Below, in pieces: positions 40,451 through 51,200 of a stretch of DNA of 64,000 bases (position 1 is the first letter of the stretch; every line of letters begins with the position of its first letter). This DNA comes from Salegentibacter lacus (lineage in GTDB: Bacteria > Bacteroidota > Bacteroidia > Flavobacteriales > Flavobacteriaceae): assembly GCF_020164555.1 (NCBI RefSeq), contig NZ_JAIQZB010000015.1, positions 51,375-115,374 on the forward strand. The letters are read 5' to 3'. The position numbers were made by a program, and so were the translations under genes. The notes beneath the pieces were generated by a model. That model did not search any database, was not told the DNA's origin, and saw only the letters and a program-made list of their open reading frames with translations.

Positions 40451-42994
40451 ATGAAACCAAATTTCCTTATGAAACACTCTTACCTTATTTCCAAAGAAAA
40501 ACAAACAATTAATTTTTCGAAACACGGAAAACTAGCCTTTCCTCTTCTTGCATTTCTATTTTCATTCTCTTCACTATTTGCTCAGGATACCGATCTGGAA
40601 TTAAATGAGGAAGAGTATTTCGAGGCCCCGGGCGTAAATATTCTGGCCTTTAGTAACTGGTACGACGGGCTTTTCAGCGATTCAAAAATAAGCGGTATAG
40701 AAATAATCCATCATGGGGTGCGCACAGCTACCAATGGAGATGTGCGATTACATGCCACTCCTGAACAATGGGATGCCATTCCTACTTTTTCTGAAAGAAA
40801 AATTGATCAGGCAAACAATCTTATAGATACTTATCAGGCATATCCGGACTATAATTTTGAGTATATGATTCGTGCGGAAGCTAAAGATGATGGTGTCCTC
40901 CTAAGTGTGCACCTGGACGAAGCTGTTCCCGAAATTTTGGTTGGCAGAGCTGGTTTAAATATAGAATTTATTCCTTCAGCTTATTGGGAAAAAACTTATT
41001 ATATGGATGGGAAGAGTGATGTTTTTCCGCTGTATCCAAGCAGTGATATGAAGAAAGATGATTCCGACTACACCTCGCCAAAACCTATGGCTACAGGTCA
41101 GAAACTTGTGCTGGCGCCGGAAGATGCAGAGCGTAGGGTGACGATAACTTCAGAAGATGCAGAATTAATGCTGTACGACGGAAGAGACAAAGCCCAAAAT
41201 GGCTGGTATATAGTTAGAAGCCTGCTTCCCGAAGGCAAAACAGGAAAGGTTCTGGAGTGGTTTATTTCAGCAAACTCTATTCCCGGATGGACACGCAATC
41301 CCATAATTGCACATTCACAAGTTGGTTATCATCCAAATCAGAAAAAAGTGGCCGTAATAGAACTGGATAAAAAGGCCACTCCTGAACAAACTGCTACTCT
41401 ACAGAAAATTTCCGAAGAAGGTAAAAAAATTGATGTGCAAATAGGAGAACTTTCAAGGTGGGGACAATATACACGTTACATTTATTTCCATTATGATTTT
41501 TCTGAAGTAAGAGAGCCGGGCACCTACGTTATTAGTTATGGTGAAGAAATCTCGGCTCCATTTGTAATTGGCGAGAATATTTATGAAGACGCGTGGCATC
41601 CTACGAACGATATATTTTTCCCTGTACAAATGGATCACATGCTGGTCAATGAAGCTTACCGCGTATGGCATGGTGCTTCCCACCTGGATGATGCTTTGCA
41701 AGCCCCTCTAGATCATGAGCACTTTGATCTTTATGCCCAGGGGCCAACAACAGACACGCAATATGAACCCGGGGAACATATTCCCGGATTAAATATTGGA
41801 GGATGGTATGATGCGGGAGATTATGATATTAGAACACAAACCCAGTACTACGTAGTTAATAACTTAGTTTATGCTTATGAAGATTTTAATCTTGAGCGTG
41901 ATCAGACTTTAGTGGACTATGATGCAAAATATGTTGATATTCATAATCCTGATGGAAAACCCGATATGCTTCAGCAAATCGAACATGGAACCCTGGCTTT
42001 AATTGCACAGCATAGAGCTGTAGGGCATGCTATACCAGGGATTATCGTACCTGATATTTCCCAATACACTCACCTGGGCGACGGATTGACAATGACAGAC
42101 AACCTTATTTATAACAAGAACATGGATCCGCTTGAATCGGACGGCTATAGAAGCGGGAAGCTTGATGACAGATGGGCTTTTACCAGCAAATCTACACCTC
42201 TAAATTATGGTTCTATAGCTGCTCTTGCTGCTGCGAGCAGGGTTCTTAAAGGCTATAATGATTCCCTGTCGCAGGAATCCCTTAATACAGCAAAAAAAGT
42301 ATGGGACAACGAACATGCCAATGAACCAGATCTTTTTCATCACGGAAACACCACCGGTGGAACATTGGAAGATGAAGAGTTAAAAGCAGCTGTAGAGCTT
42401 TTACTTGCAACAAAAGACCAAAAATACGCTGATCGTATTGAAGAAATGTGGCCGGTTATTGATTCCAACTTTGCTTCTCATGCCGGTCGTGCTGCTAAGG
42501 TAATCCCTTATATGAGCAATTCTTTCGAGAATAAGATGAAAGAAAGAACAAGGGCTTATCAGAGTGAGCTGGATGCACATTATGAGGAAAATCCATTTGG
42601 TGTACCAATTGGTCGTGGCGGCTGGGCAGGCAATGGACAGGTTATTGCATTTGCTATGAATAATTATCTGCTTCATAAAGCCTTTCCGGAGCTAATTGAT
42701 AAAGAATATATATTTAAAGGACTAAATTATATTTACGGAACACATCCAGATTCCTCTATCTCTTTTGTTTCGGGCGTAGGTACAAAGTCTAAAAAAGTAG
42801 CATACGGGATGAACCGGGCAGATTTTTCTTTTATTGCAGGAGGAGTTGTGCCGGGTGTATTAATTTTAAAGCCGGACTTTCCGGAAAACAGAGAAGACTG
42901 GCCATTCCTTTGGGGGCAAAATGAATATGTAATAAGTGTCGGCTCCACCTATATTTACCTTGTAAATGCGGTAAATGCCCTACTGAACGAATAG
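40451..42994 (+). CDS. Glycoside hydrolase family 9-like enzyme (first of two)
   Basis: An 847-residue secreted protein. An internal ATG at 40469 (MKHSYLISK) is an alternative start; the hydrophobic signal is at about residues 29-45 (LAFPLLAFLFSF, cut after LFAQ). A beta-rich N-terminal region (about 46-275) precedes an Ig-like CelD_N domain (HSQVGYHPNQKKVAVIE) and an (alpha/alpha)6 barrel. The GH9 base motif GGWYDAGDYD is at about 450-460 and the likely acid Glu is in GQNEYVIS near 823. GH9 enzymes cut beta-1,4-glucans or related glycans; the target here is unknown. The gene at 56276 has the same architecture. Confidence 0.85.
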   Translation: MKPNFLMKHSYLISKEKQTINFSKHGKLAFPLLAFLFSFSSLFAQDTDLELNEEEYFEAPGVNILAFSNWYDGLFSDSKISGIEIIHHGVRTATNGDVRLHATPEQWDAIPTFSERKIDQANNLIDTYQAYPDYNFEYMIRAEAKDDGVLLSVHLDEAVPEILVGRAGLNIEFIPSAYWEKTYYMDGKSDVFPLYPSSDMKKDDSDYTSPKPMATGQKLVLAPEDAERRVTITSEDAELMLYDGRDKAQNGWYIVRSLLPEGKTGKVLEWFISANSIPGWTRNPIIAHSQVGYHPNQKKVAVIELDKKATPEQTATLQKISEEGKKIDVQIGELSRWGQYTRYIYFHYDFSEVREPGTYVISYGEEISAPFVIGENIYEDAWHPTNDIFFPVQMDHMLVNEAYRVWHGASHLDDALQAPLDHEHFDLYAQGPTTDTQYEPGEHIPGLNIGGWYDAGDYDIRTQTQYYVVNNLVYAYEDFNLERDQTLVDYDAKYVDIHNPDGKPDMLQQIEHGTLALIAQHRAVGHAIPGIIVPDISQYTHLGDGLTMTDNLIYNKNMDPLESDGYRSGKLDDRWAFTSKSTPLNYGSIAALAAASRVLKGYNDSLSQESLNTAKKVWDNEHANEPDLFHHGNTTGGTLEDEELKAAVELLLATKDQKYADRIEEMWPVIDSNFASHAGRAAKVIPYMSNSFENKMKERTRAYQSELDAHYEENPFGVPIGRGGWAGNGQVIAFAMNNYLLHKAFPELIDKEYIFKGLNYIYGTHPDSSISFVSGVGTKSKKVAYGMNRADFSFIAGGVVPGVLILKPDFPENREDWPFLWGQNEYVISVGSTYIYLVNAVNALLNE

Positions 42995-43020
42995 AGCTCC
43001 TTATATTTAATCTTACTCTT

Positions 43021-43078
43021 GTATTTCATCCCAGTCCTTCCAGTAAATTTCACAGAAGAACTGGGATATAATAAATAC
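43021..43078 (+). terminator. Hairpin downstream of GH9 gene
   Basis: GTATTT..ATCCCAGT (43021-43035) pairs with ACTGGGAT..AAATAC (43060-43078), with a few unpaired bases between the two helices and a 24-nt loop. There is no T-run, so it may be an mRNA 3' end structure rather than a classic intrinsic terminator. Confidence 0.45.
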
Positions 43079-43540
43079 AGGCTATAGGCGAAAACCAACA
43101 TCCAAAAAAGATTTTTAGATTAATTATACTACCTCTGGGCAAGAACCAGGAGGCATAACTTGATATTGAAGCAAGCTTTTAAACTTAGTTGTTCTTAAGA
43201 GTTTAAATTTTGAAGTCTTTACTAGGTTCAATTCCTAATAATTTTAAAGTTCTTCTTTAGAATCTTTATATTCATTTTAAATGAAATTGAGAGGCTAAAA
43301 ATCATGGTTTATATGCACCGCGATAAACCCTACACTTATTTTAAAAGAACTGCCTTTCGTTCAACAAACATATCTGCATTTAAAAAGAGTTACCTACTTC
43401 TTTGGTAATTTTCCTACTTTTCCCTTATTAAATACATTTCATTTTGTAGTGGTAATCGGCAACAAGAGCAGTTTAGAGGTAAGAAAGAATAGTAAGTGCT
43501 GAATAATGATATTGGAGGGTTAAGAAAAATGGGGTATAAA

Positions 43541-43574
43541 AAACAGCCCTTTCAGTTAACTGAAAGGGCTGTTT
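43541..43574 (-). terminator. Strong intrinsic terminator of the second SusC/SusD operon
   Basis: A perfect 34-bp palindrome, arms AAACAGCCCTTTCAG and CTGAAAGGGCTGTTT around TTAA. On the minus strand it is followed by further T residues, and it lies 25 bp beyond the SusD stop codon. This is a textbook stem plus U-tract for the operon reading leftward. Confidence 0.9.
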
Positions 43575-43599
43575 GAAAAATACTTATATAAAGTACTAT

Positions 43600-45072
43600 T
43601 TAATATCCTGGATTCTGATCTTCCTGGCTTATACCATCATTTGCAGAAATCTCATCATTAGGAATAGGCCAGATTTCATTCTTTCCCGCCTGGAAACCAT
43701 ATTCTGAAAGATAATCTGCTGCCAATCCCCATCTTACGAGGTCAGGGAAACGTACTTGTTCTCCGGCTAATTCAACCATTCTTTCCTGTACTATGGCATC
43801 AAAAATTTCCTCTTGAGAAAGATCATCAGGAAGATCCTCTAAGCCTGCTCTGTCTCTTACCTGATTAATGTAACCAATTGCTTGTGATTTATCCCCATCA
43901 ACTAGTGCATTTTCAGCTTCAGCCATCATCAAGAGAACGTCGGCATATCTAATTACTTTAAAGTTAATTCCGGAAGCCATATCCTCATTAACATCCTTAT
44001 AATAATTTTGATATTTTCTCCAGGCCGCTCTCCTTTCAAGAGGTATTTCCTCAATAACTCCACCTGCAAATGTATCACCTTCAAAATAAAAGGTTTCATC
44101 ATATCTTATATCACCCTCTTCATATTCATCCAGAAGTTCTGGATTTGGGTAAGCGTTAAACCAATCATTAAATCCATACTCCTGGCCGCGGAAGGTAACT
44201 TCATTTGCATCTTCACCTGCTGCATTGGAATTCCATACTGCAGAGTTACCCATATCATCGTCAAACTGAACTTCAAAGATAGATTCTGGTCCAAATTCAT
44301 CTTCTTCTCTGAAGTTGGCGAAATAGTCTTCTTCCAGAGAATATTCACCGTAAATATTATTAAAAGCGGTCAGAGCCTCCCCATATTGTTCCCTGTAAAG
44401 ATGTGTCTTTCCTAATAGAGCATAAGCAGCACCTTGAGTAGCTCTGCCATCCTCAGTACGCTCTTTCTCCCACAAAGACTGGCTGGCATCATTTAGATCT
44501 GTAATAATCTGGTCATAAACCTCAGCCTGGGGGCTTCGGGGAAAACCTGAACCATCGTCTGGAATATCCGTAATTAAAGGAATATCACCAAAACGGGTCA
44601 CCAATAAGAAATAGTAAAAGGCCCTCATGTATTTGGCCTCCCCAATAAATTTAGCCTTTGCTTCCTCGTTTAAAAGCGAATTTGGGATTTCATTGATTCT
44701 TTCTTCATTGTTGATCACGAAATTTGCTTTGTTTATTCCCCTGTAACAGGAATCCCAGTACCAGCTAATTGGAGGATGGCTTGCATCAAAAGACCACTCA
44801 AGATAAACTCTCTTATCTGCTTCTAGTTGCGGATTACCCAGAGCTTCACGAGACATTAGATCCATAGCAAAGAAATAGGTTCTGGTGTACAAACCTATTG
44901 TTTGTAAATTGGCATACACTGCATTTACAGCCGACTGCACCTGGGCTTCGGTCCTAAAGTAGGTTTCAGGAGAGAGACCACTCGGGTTAGTTAGTTCAAA
45001 ATCTTCCTCTTCACATCCGTTCACAACGAACAATGTGACAAAGACCATTAATATTATTTTTATTTTTTTCAT
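43600..45072 (-). CDS. SusD/RagB-family lipoprotein of the GH9 locus
   Basis: A 490-residue lipoprotein (MVFVTLFVVNGCEEED). SusD hallmarks are AQVQSAVNAVYANLQTIG, EAKYMRAFYYFLLVTRFGDIPL, YADVLLMMAEAENAL and the closing SQEDQNPGY. It is shorter than the two xylan SusD proteins. It is encoded 14 bp after its SusC partner and ends at a strong terminator. The ligand is unknown; GH9 neighbours point to a beta-glucan or a similar polymer. Confidence 0.95.
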   Translation of the reverse strand: MKKIKIILMVFVTLFVVNGCEEEDFELTNPSGLSPETYFRTEAQVQSAVNAVYANLQTIGLYTRTYFFAMDLMSREALGNPQLEADKRVYLEWSFDASHPPISWYWDSCYRGINKANFVINNEERINEIPNSLLNEEAKAKFIGEAKYMRAFYYFLLVTRFGDIPLITDIPDDGSGFPRSPQAEVYDQIITDLNDASQSLWEKERTEDGRATQGAAYALLGKTHLYREQYGEALTAFNNIYGEYSLEEDYFANFREEDEFGPESIFEVQFDDDMGNSAVWNSNAAGEDANEVTFRGQEYGFNDWFNAYPNPELLDEYEEGDIRYDETFYFEGDTFAGGVIEEIPLERRAAWRKYQNYYKDVNEDMASGINFKVIRYADVLLMMAEAENALVDGDKSQAIGYINQVRDRAGLEDLPDDLSQEEIFDAIVQERMVELAGEQVRFPDLVRWGLAADYLSEYGFQAGKNEIWPIPNDEISANDGISQEDQNPGY

Positions 45073-45086
45073 AATTATATTTTTTT

Positions 45087-48000
45087 TTAAAATCCTAATT
45101 GTAGACCAAATGTTAGAGAGGTAGGCTGAGGATACAATCCTCTATCGATACCTATAGCCCCGGCACCCTGCTGTAAAACGTTATCAACACCAATCTCAGG
45201 ATCCAAACCGGAATAATCGGTCAGGGTAATTAGATTTTGCCCACTTATATAAATTCTTAAATTAGCAAGTGATTCACCAAATATATTCTCATCGAAAGTA
45301 TACCCGATATTTAAATTTTTCAATCTGGTATAGGATCCATCTTCTACAAAACGGTCTGAGGCATTAAGGTTTTGCGGTGCGCCTAAAGCACGCGGTATAG
45401 TGTTAGAAGTACCTTCTCCTGTCCATCTATCCAAAACAGCCACTCCGCTATTAAATAATCTTGGCATTCCCTCAAGGTCATATAGATTGGTATTATAAAT
45501 ATCCTGACCATATGCCCCCTGAATAAATAAAGATGCATCAAAATTTTTGTATTGGGCGCTTAAATTAAGTCCCAAGGTAAGTGTTGGATATGGATTTCCA
45601 ATTACTGTTTTATCCGCAGAAGTTATTTGCCCATCTCCGTTAAGGTCAACAAAGCGAATGTCTCCAGGTTGAACAACTGTTTGATCTGGATTTGCTGTTA
45701 AGACCTCATCAATTTCCGATTGATTTTGGTATATACCATCAGTTCTTAAACCATAGAAATGAAATAAAGGCTCCCCTGGTGCAATCCTTGTAAGATATTC
45801 ATTTTCAAAAAAGCCTCCCTGAACCTGGTCAAGACTTCCAATTGAAAGGACTTCGTTCTTACTAGTCCCGAGGTTTAAATTGGCGGACCAGGTAAATTCA
45901 CCTTTATAATCGTTATATCCAATATCTGCCTCGAAACCATTTGTTTCAACAGATCCTACATTCGAAGCTATTGTAGGAACATTATAACCTAAGCTCAGTG
46001 GAAGCGGCAATTCATATAAAAGGTCGTCACTTCGATTACTGTAATATTCCATGGATAAGGTAAATGCATTATTAAACATCCCAAAATCCAATCCTATATT
46101 TTTCATCGTCACTTCTTCCCATTTTAGGTTTTGATTAGGAAGTCCCTCTGCGGTAGTGCCCTGTAGGGCCGCTCCTCCGATTGGGTAAATAAAACTTGTA
46201 ACCAAGGTTGAAGCATAACGGTAATTTCCAATTTGGTCGTTACCTGTAGTACCCCAACTCCCTCTAATTTTAAAATTATTAATATCCGAATCTTCCATAA
46301 AACTTTCCTTGGCGACATTCCATCCTGCAGCCACAGACCAGAAAGCACCCCAACGGTTATTGGCACCAAAACGGGTGGAAGCATCTTGACGATAGGAACC
46401 GGCTAATATATATTTTTGATCATAATTATAATTTACCCGACCTAAAAACCCTACTCTCCTATATTCTGAAGAAGCTGAAGACAATCCGGCTTGATTCAGT
46501 GATAGTTCTTCAACATCATCAGTAATAGGATTCTGGCTGCTTGCATTGAGACTTTCGCTATCAATTGTTTGATCTTCAGCTAAAGCTAAGATTTCAAAGT
46601 TATGCAAATCTTCAACTTCAAACTTATAGTTCAAACTATTAGTTAGAGTAAGAGATTGGTTGGTACCGCTATTCTTAGTGATTTGAGCAAAACCAAATTG
46701 ATGGGTTGCTCCATTACTATCATCATTATAAGAAGGGATAAAATTATCATTATTAAACTTATAATAATCTATACCTGCCTGACTTTTAAAAACTAGATCG
46801 TCAATTATTTCATATTCAGCAAAAACACTACCTAAAATAGTAAGTCCTTTATTCTCGGCACTTCCTAAGGTTTGAACTCTAACAGGGTTCGCCGCATCCT
46901 GACCGTCTAAAGCAGAGTTTGGACCCTGAAAGCCACCATTGTTATTAGGATTATAGACACTTAAGTATGGAGCTGATTTGATTGCGTGCTCTATTATTGA
47001 TCTACCACCATCTTCCCTTTCAGGATTTTGTAAAGTGAAAGCCACATTTAATGTTTGTCCAAAACTAAGTTTTCCAAAATCAAAGTTACTATTAGATCTA
47101 AAGTTAAAACGTTCAAATTCTGTTTCGATAACCGCCCCTTCCTGGTTAAGATATCCGCCTGAAAACCTAAAATTACTGTTCTCACTACCACCCGAAAGAC
47201 CAAGGTTGATACTTTTCATCACTCCTGTTCTAAAAATTTCATCCTGCCAGTCTGTTTCATTATCAATAAAGTCTGCATACTGTGGATCTGTAATTCGGGC
47301 TGGAGCTGGATCCAATATCTCCGTGGCATATTGTATATATTGCTCTCGATCTAATAAATCATAACGATTGCTATTAAATTGAACCCCAGAATATGTATCA
47401 AGGCTTAACTGAGCTTTTTGAGAAGCTTTACCAGTTTTGGTGGTAACAAGCACAACCCCATTGGCACCTCTCGAACCGTAAACTGCTGTAGTAGAAGCAT
47501 CTTTCAAAACCTGTATGTTTTTAATATCATTAGGGTTAAGACTACCCAATCCGCCAGCTATAACACCATCTATAACATATAAAGGGTCGTTGTTGTTAGG
47601 TGAGGCCAAACCCCTAATCCTTACTGCCGGTGAATTCCCAGGAGAACCCGAATTAATTACGGTAACCCCTGATGCCCTTCCCTGCAAAGCCTGTTCTGCA
47701 GTAGAAACTGGAAGACTGTTAATCTCTTCTGTATCAATAGAAGAAATAGCTCCGGTAACTTCAGCTCTTGACTGTGTACCATAACCTACAACAATAACAT
47801 CATCCAAGGATTCTGAATCGGCCGCCATATTTACATCAATAGTAGATCGTTCATTGACTGCAATTTCCTGTGTTTGATAGCCGATAAAACTAAAAACCAA
47901 AACGGCATCATCGCTCACTTCCAAACTATAATTTCCATCAAAATCTGTAGTTGTACCATTAGAGGTGCCGCGTTCCAGTACGTTAACTCCCGGCACCGGA

Positions 48001-48107
48001 CCAGTTTCATCACTTACCGTCCCTGTAACGGTTTGCTGGGCTGTTATAAAGCCAAAGCAAAAAAATGTTACAAGGAAAAGCCCCTTTTTCAAGTAATTGT
48101 TTTTCAT
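45087..48107 (-). CDS. SusC-family TonB-dependent transporter of the GH9 locus
   Basis: A 1006-residue receptor with signal peptide (CFGFITAQ), carboxypeptidase-like domain (QTVTGTVSDETGPVPGVNVL), TonB-box-like DDVIVVGYGTQSRAEV, plug (PLYVIDGVIAGG, VLKDASTTAVYGSRGANGVV) and barrel ending LTFGLQLGF. It is a canonical SusC and closer in length and motifs to general Bacteroidota SusC proteins than to the xylan XusC. It imports oligosaccharides with the SusD encoded next. Confidence 0.96.
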   Translation of the reverse strand: MKNNYLKKGLFLVTFFCFGFITAQQTVTGTVSDETGPVPGVNVLERGTSNGTTTDFDGNYSLEVSDDAVLVFSFIGYQTQEIAVNERSTIDVNMAADSESLDDVIVVGYGTQSRAEVTGAISSIDTEEINSLPVSTAEQALQGRASGVTVINSGSPGNSPAVRIRGLASPNNNDPLYVIDGVIAGGLGSLNPNDIKNIQVLKDASTTAVYGSRGANGVVLVTTKTGKASQKAQLSLDTYSGVQFNSNRYDLLDREQYIQYATEILDPAPARITDPQYADFIDNETDWQDEIFRTGVMKSINLGLSGGSENSNFRFSGGYLNQEGAVIETEFERFNFRSNSNFDFGKLSFGQTLNVAFTLQNPEREDGGRSIIEHAIKSAPYLSVYNPNNNGGFQGPNSALDGQDAANPVRVQTLGSAENKGLTILGSVFAEYEIIDDLVFKSQAGIDYYKFNNDNFIPSYNDDSNGATHQFGFAQITKNSGTNQSLTLTNSLNYKFEVEDLHNFEILALAEDQTIDSESLNASSQNPITDDVEELSLNQAGLSSASSEYRRVGFLGRVNYNYDQKYILAGSYRQDASTRFGANNRWGAFWSVAAGWNVAKESFMEDSDINNFKIRGSWGTTGNDQIGNYRYASTLVTSFIYPIGGAALQGTTAEGLPNQNLKWEEVTMKNIGLDFGMFNNAFTLSMEYYSNRSDDLLYELPLPLSLGYNVPTIASNVGSVETNGFEADIGYNDYKGEFTWSANLNLGTSKNEVLSIGSLDQVQGGFFENEYLTRIAPGEPLFHFYGLRTDGIYQNQSEIDEVLTANPDQTVVQPGDIRFVDLNGDGQITSADKTVIGNPYPTLTLGLNLSAQYKNFDASLFIQGAYGQDIYNTNLYDLEGMPRLFNSGVAVLDRWTGEGTSNTIPRALGAPQNLNASDRFVEDGSYTRLKNLNIGYTFDENIFGESLANLRIYISGQNLITLTDYSGLDPEIGVDNVLQQGAGAIGIDRGLYPQPTSLTFGLQLGF

Positions 48108-48247
48108 AATTGTTTGTTAGTTAGTTATTTCAATCATTAAAAGTAAACAAAAAAATGTTTTACGCAATCGAAATAGCAAAAAAATGTTAATAACACATTT
48201 ATTCCATATTAGAGAAGGGGGCTTACAATAGTTTGTTTAACCATATT

Positions 48248-51200
48248 TTATTCTGAAGACACTTTAATAAATTGCATATAATCATCATTTTTAGCAGTTA
48301 AAATAAATTTTCTATCACCTACGGAAATTGTTTTCATATCCTTAACATCACCGGGCAAGAAGAAACCACTTTCAGCTGGAGTAATATCCTGAAAATTTCC
48401 GTTTCCGTCTCCTTTTAGAAACATACCATAACCAGCATCATTCCTTGTGGTCTCCACTTCTGACCAGAAAAGGTTACCAGCAATTAAGGCATCTAAATAT
48501 CCATCACCATCATAATCTTCTACAAGGATTTGATTTATGGACGAGATCTGAGCAGCTGCGGGAAGCTCGTGTTTTACAAATTTTCCGTCTCTATTTTCGA
48601 GATAAACACTCGCAAATGACTTAACCTGATAATGGAGAGAATTTTCCAGCTCTTTTTCAGTGTAAACATCCTCTAGGGTAGCAGTTGAAAAGGATTCGTA
48701 ATCGGGAAATTTATTTTTAATTCCAGGCATCTGCTGCGAAGAGCACTCCCGCCCCCGCAATGGATATTTTTTCCCATCGTTATAATAACTTAATACAATA
48801 TCCTGTTTATCATTCTCGTCGAAGTCATTAAAATAAATATCAAAAGTCTCATCTTCATTGGCGGTATATTTGTAATTACGCCCCAGATTCCCAACTATAA
48901 AGTCCAGGTCACCATCGTTATCGAAATCCCCTGCCTTTACACTCCACCACCAGCCGGTAGTATCGGCCAATCCAAGCTCTTGGGTTATTTCTGTAAAGCC
49001 CATTTCCGAATTCTTAAAAACTCTAATGGGCATCCATTCACCTACCACAACTATATCTTCCCATCCATCATTATCAATATCAACAATTTCGGCACTAGTA
49101 GCCATACCTAAGGACTGAAATTCAGGAGCTATATTTTTAGTGATATCGCGATACTTAGCTTTTCCATCTTCTCCCACGTTCTTGAGGATGTAAGATTTTG
49201 CAGGTGAGGGATAATGCCCTGGCACCAGGCGCCCCAGCACTAAAAGATCCTTTTTTCCGTCTTTATCAAAATCGGCCTGATAAACTCTTGATCCGCTAGT
49301 GCGCATTTCAGGTAGTGCAGCCTCATCTCTCTCAAAATTACCTTTACCATCATTTATATACAATCTATCCTGCAGGTATTTTGAATCTGGTTTAAATTCA
49401 TTTCCCCCACTAACCACGTAAATATCATTATGCCCATCGTCATTGGCATCAAAAATCAATGCCCCTAAATCTTCAAACTTTTTATCTTGTTCAAAAGCTG
49501 GGCTTTGCTGCTTTTCAAAACCCATTGCGGTCTGAAAATAAAGACCCGCTTCGTAAGTAGAAGAAGCCCCAATAAAAAAATCTTCTTTACCATCTCCATT
49601 TAAGTCACCAACAGCAATACCCGGCCCAAATGTAGACGTACGATGAGGTAGAAGAATTTCATTTTTAAAATCGTCAAACTCATTTTCTATATGCTGATGC
49701 TGGGGAAAAGAAGCAGAATCTTCTATTGTAGCAAAAAGAAGATCTCTTTCGGCAACTTTCTTCTGTGTAATTTCTGAAGCATCAGTATGATTGAAGGTTA
49801 ATCGCTGATTCGCCTCTACATCCTTTAAACTCTCAACTTTACCGTCTGGCCATACAATTTTGATTTCGTCTATAACTTCAGTTTTTGCCAAACCGAAGTG
49901 CAGTTGAGGAGCAACGGAAGACTGGAAGCCTCTTGAAAGCGTAAGTTCCTGCATTTGTTCGGTGTCATTTGTCATCACATAAGCTCTCGCTCCCAATCCA
50001 AAGCGATTCTTGTCATTACCTTCAAAGCTTATCTGGACAAAATTATTATTTTCTGAACTCGTGTTTTCAAACAAAAAAGCGTGATCGTCAATATTATTTG
50101 TAACAATTTCCAAATCACCGTCATTATCCAAATCTGCATAAACAACCCCATTAGACCATCCTTCATATTCAATTCCCCATTTTTCATTGGCTATTTCAAA
50201 AGATAAATCTCCATTATTCTGAAACATAAAATTATCAATTTTTTCAGAAGGAATATTCAGACTTTTTTCCAGTTGGTTTTCTTCTTCCATCCTGGTTTCC
50301 TTAAGACTATTGAAGTAGTCATTATTGTTAATTTCCCTTCTTGTTCCGTTAGTCACAAATAAATCTTTATGACCATCATTATTAAAGTCGGCAAATAAAG
50401 GCCCCCAACTCCAGTCGGTTGAAGCAGATCCTGTTATTCTGGCCAAATCGGCAAAAAAAGGATTTTCATCTTTAAAAATCCCCGTGTTAGTTTGTAGGGT
50501 ATTTTGCATATACTGGTAATGAAAACCAGCATCAACAGTGCTCCAGAATAAATCTGGGTTCATACTTGCCATGTTTGCTTTCTTCCTCCTGTTATCCTTA
50601 GCCGACATATCTACCTGATAAATATCCAGGTTCCCGTCATTGTTATAGTCAGCAATGTCCACACCCATACCGAAAAAGGAAGTATGTGAGGTTGTCTCTT
50701 TAACAACCTCCCTAAAAGAACCGTCTCCATTGTTCATATATAAAAAATCGGGAGAACTAAAATCGTTGGAAATATAAATATCCGGCCAGCCATCATTATT
50801 TAAATCACCAACTGTAGCAGACAATGACAATCCAAAGCTGCGAACTCCGGCCTCATCGGTGACATCTGTAAATTTAACACCATCGTTTCTCAATAAGTGA
50901 TCCGATTCAAGATCGCTCACATTCTTCATTTTATAATCGTAAATGAAATTTGGAGAGTCAAATCTGGTTGGGGGATAATTGGCAATATAGACATCCAGAT
51001 CGCCATCTTTATCATAATCAAAAAAAGTGGCCTGCACGCTATTACCGGGATCATCCAGTCCATATTCCTTTGCCTTTTCCTCAAAAGTCCCATCTCCATT
51101 ATTAATGAAAAGCTGGTTATTTTTTGGTTCATACTTTCCGCCAACAGAGAGATAAATATCAAGGTAACCATCCCCATTTACATCTGCCATTGTTACTCCA

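Larger units (their letters stand above)
42995..43599. other. Intergenic gap after the first GH9 gene
   Basis: This 605-bp convergent gap contains a hairpin soon after the GH9 stop (43021-43078) and a strong palindrome just before the SusD gene (43541-43574). The middle 450 bp is AT-rich and shows no credible coding frame. Confidence 0.7.

Noticed and set aside
43080..43540. Possible decayed gene between the GH9 and SusD genes
   Set aside because: Translation in six frames by eye gave no stretch resembling a known protein.
44008..44415. 135-codon plus-strand frame
   Set aside because: It is antisense to the well-supported SusD gene and has no recognisable motif.
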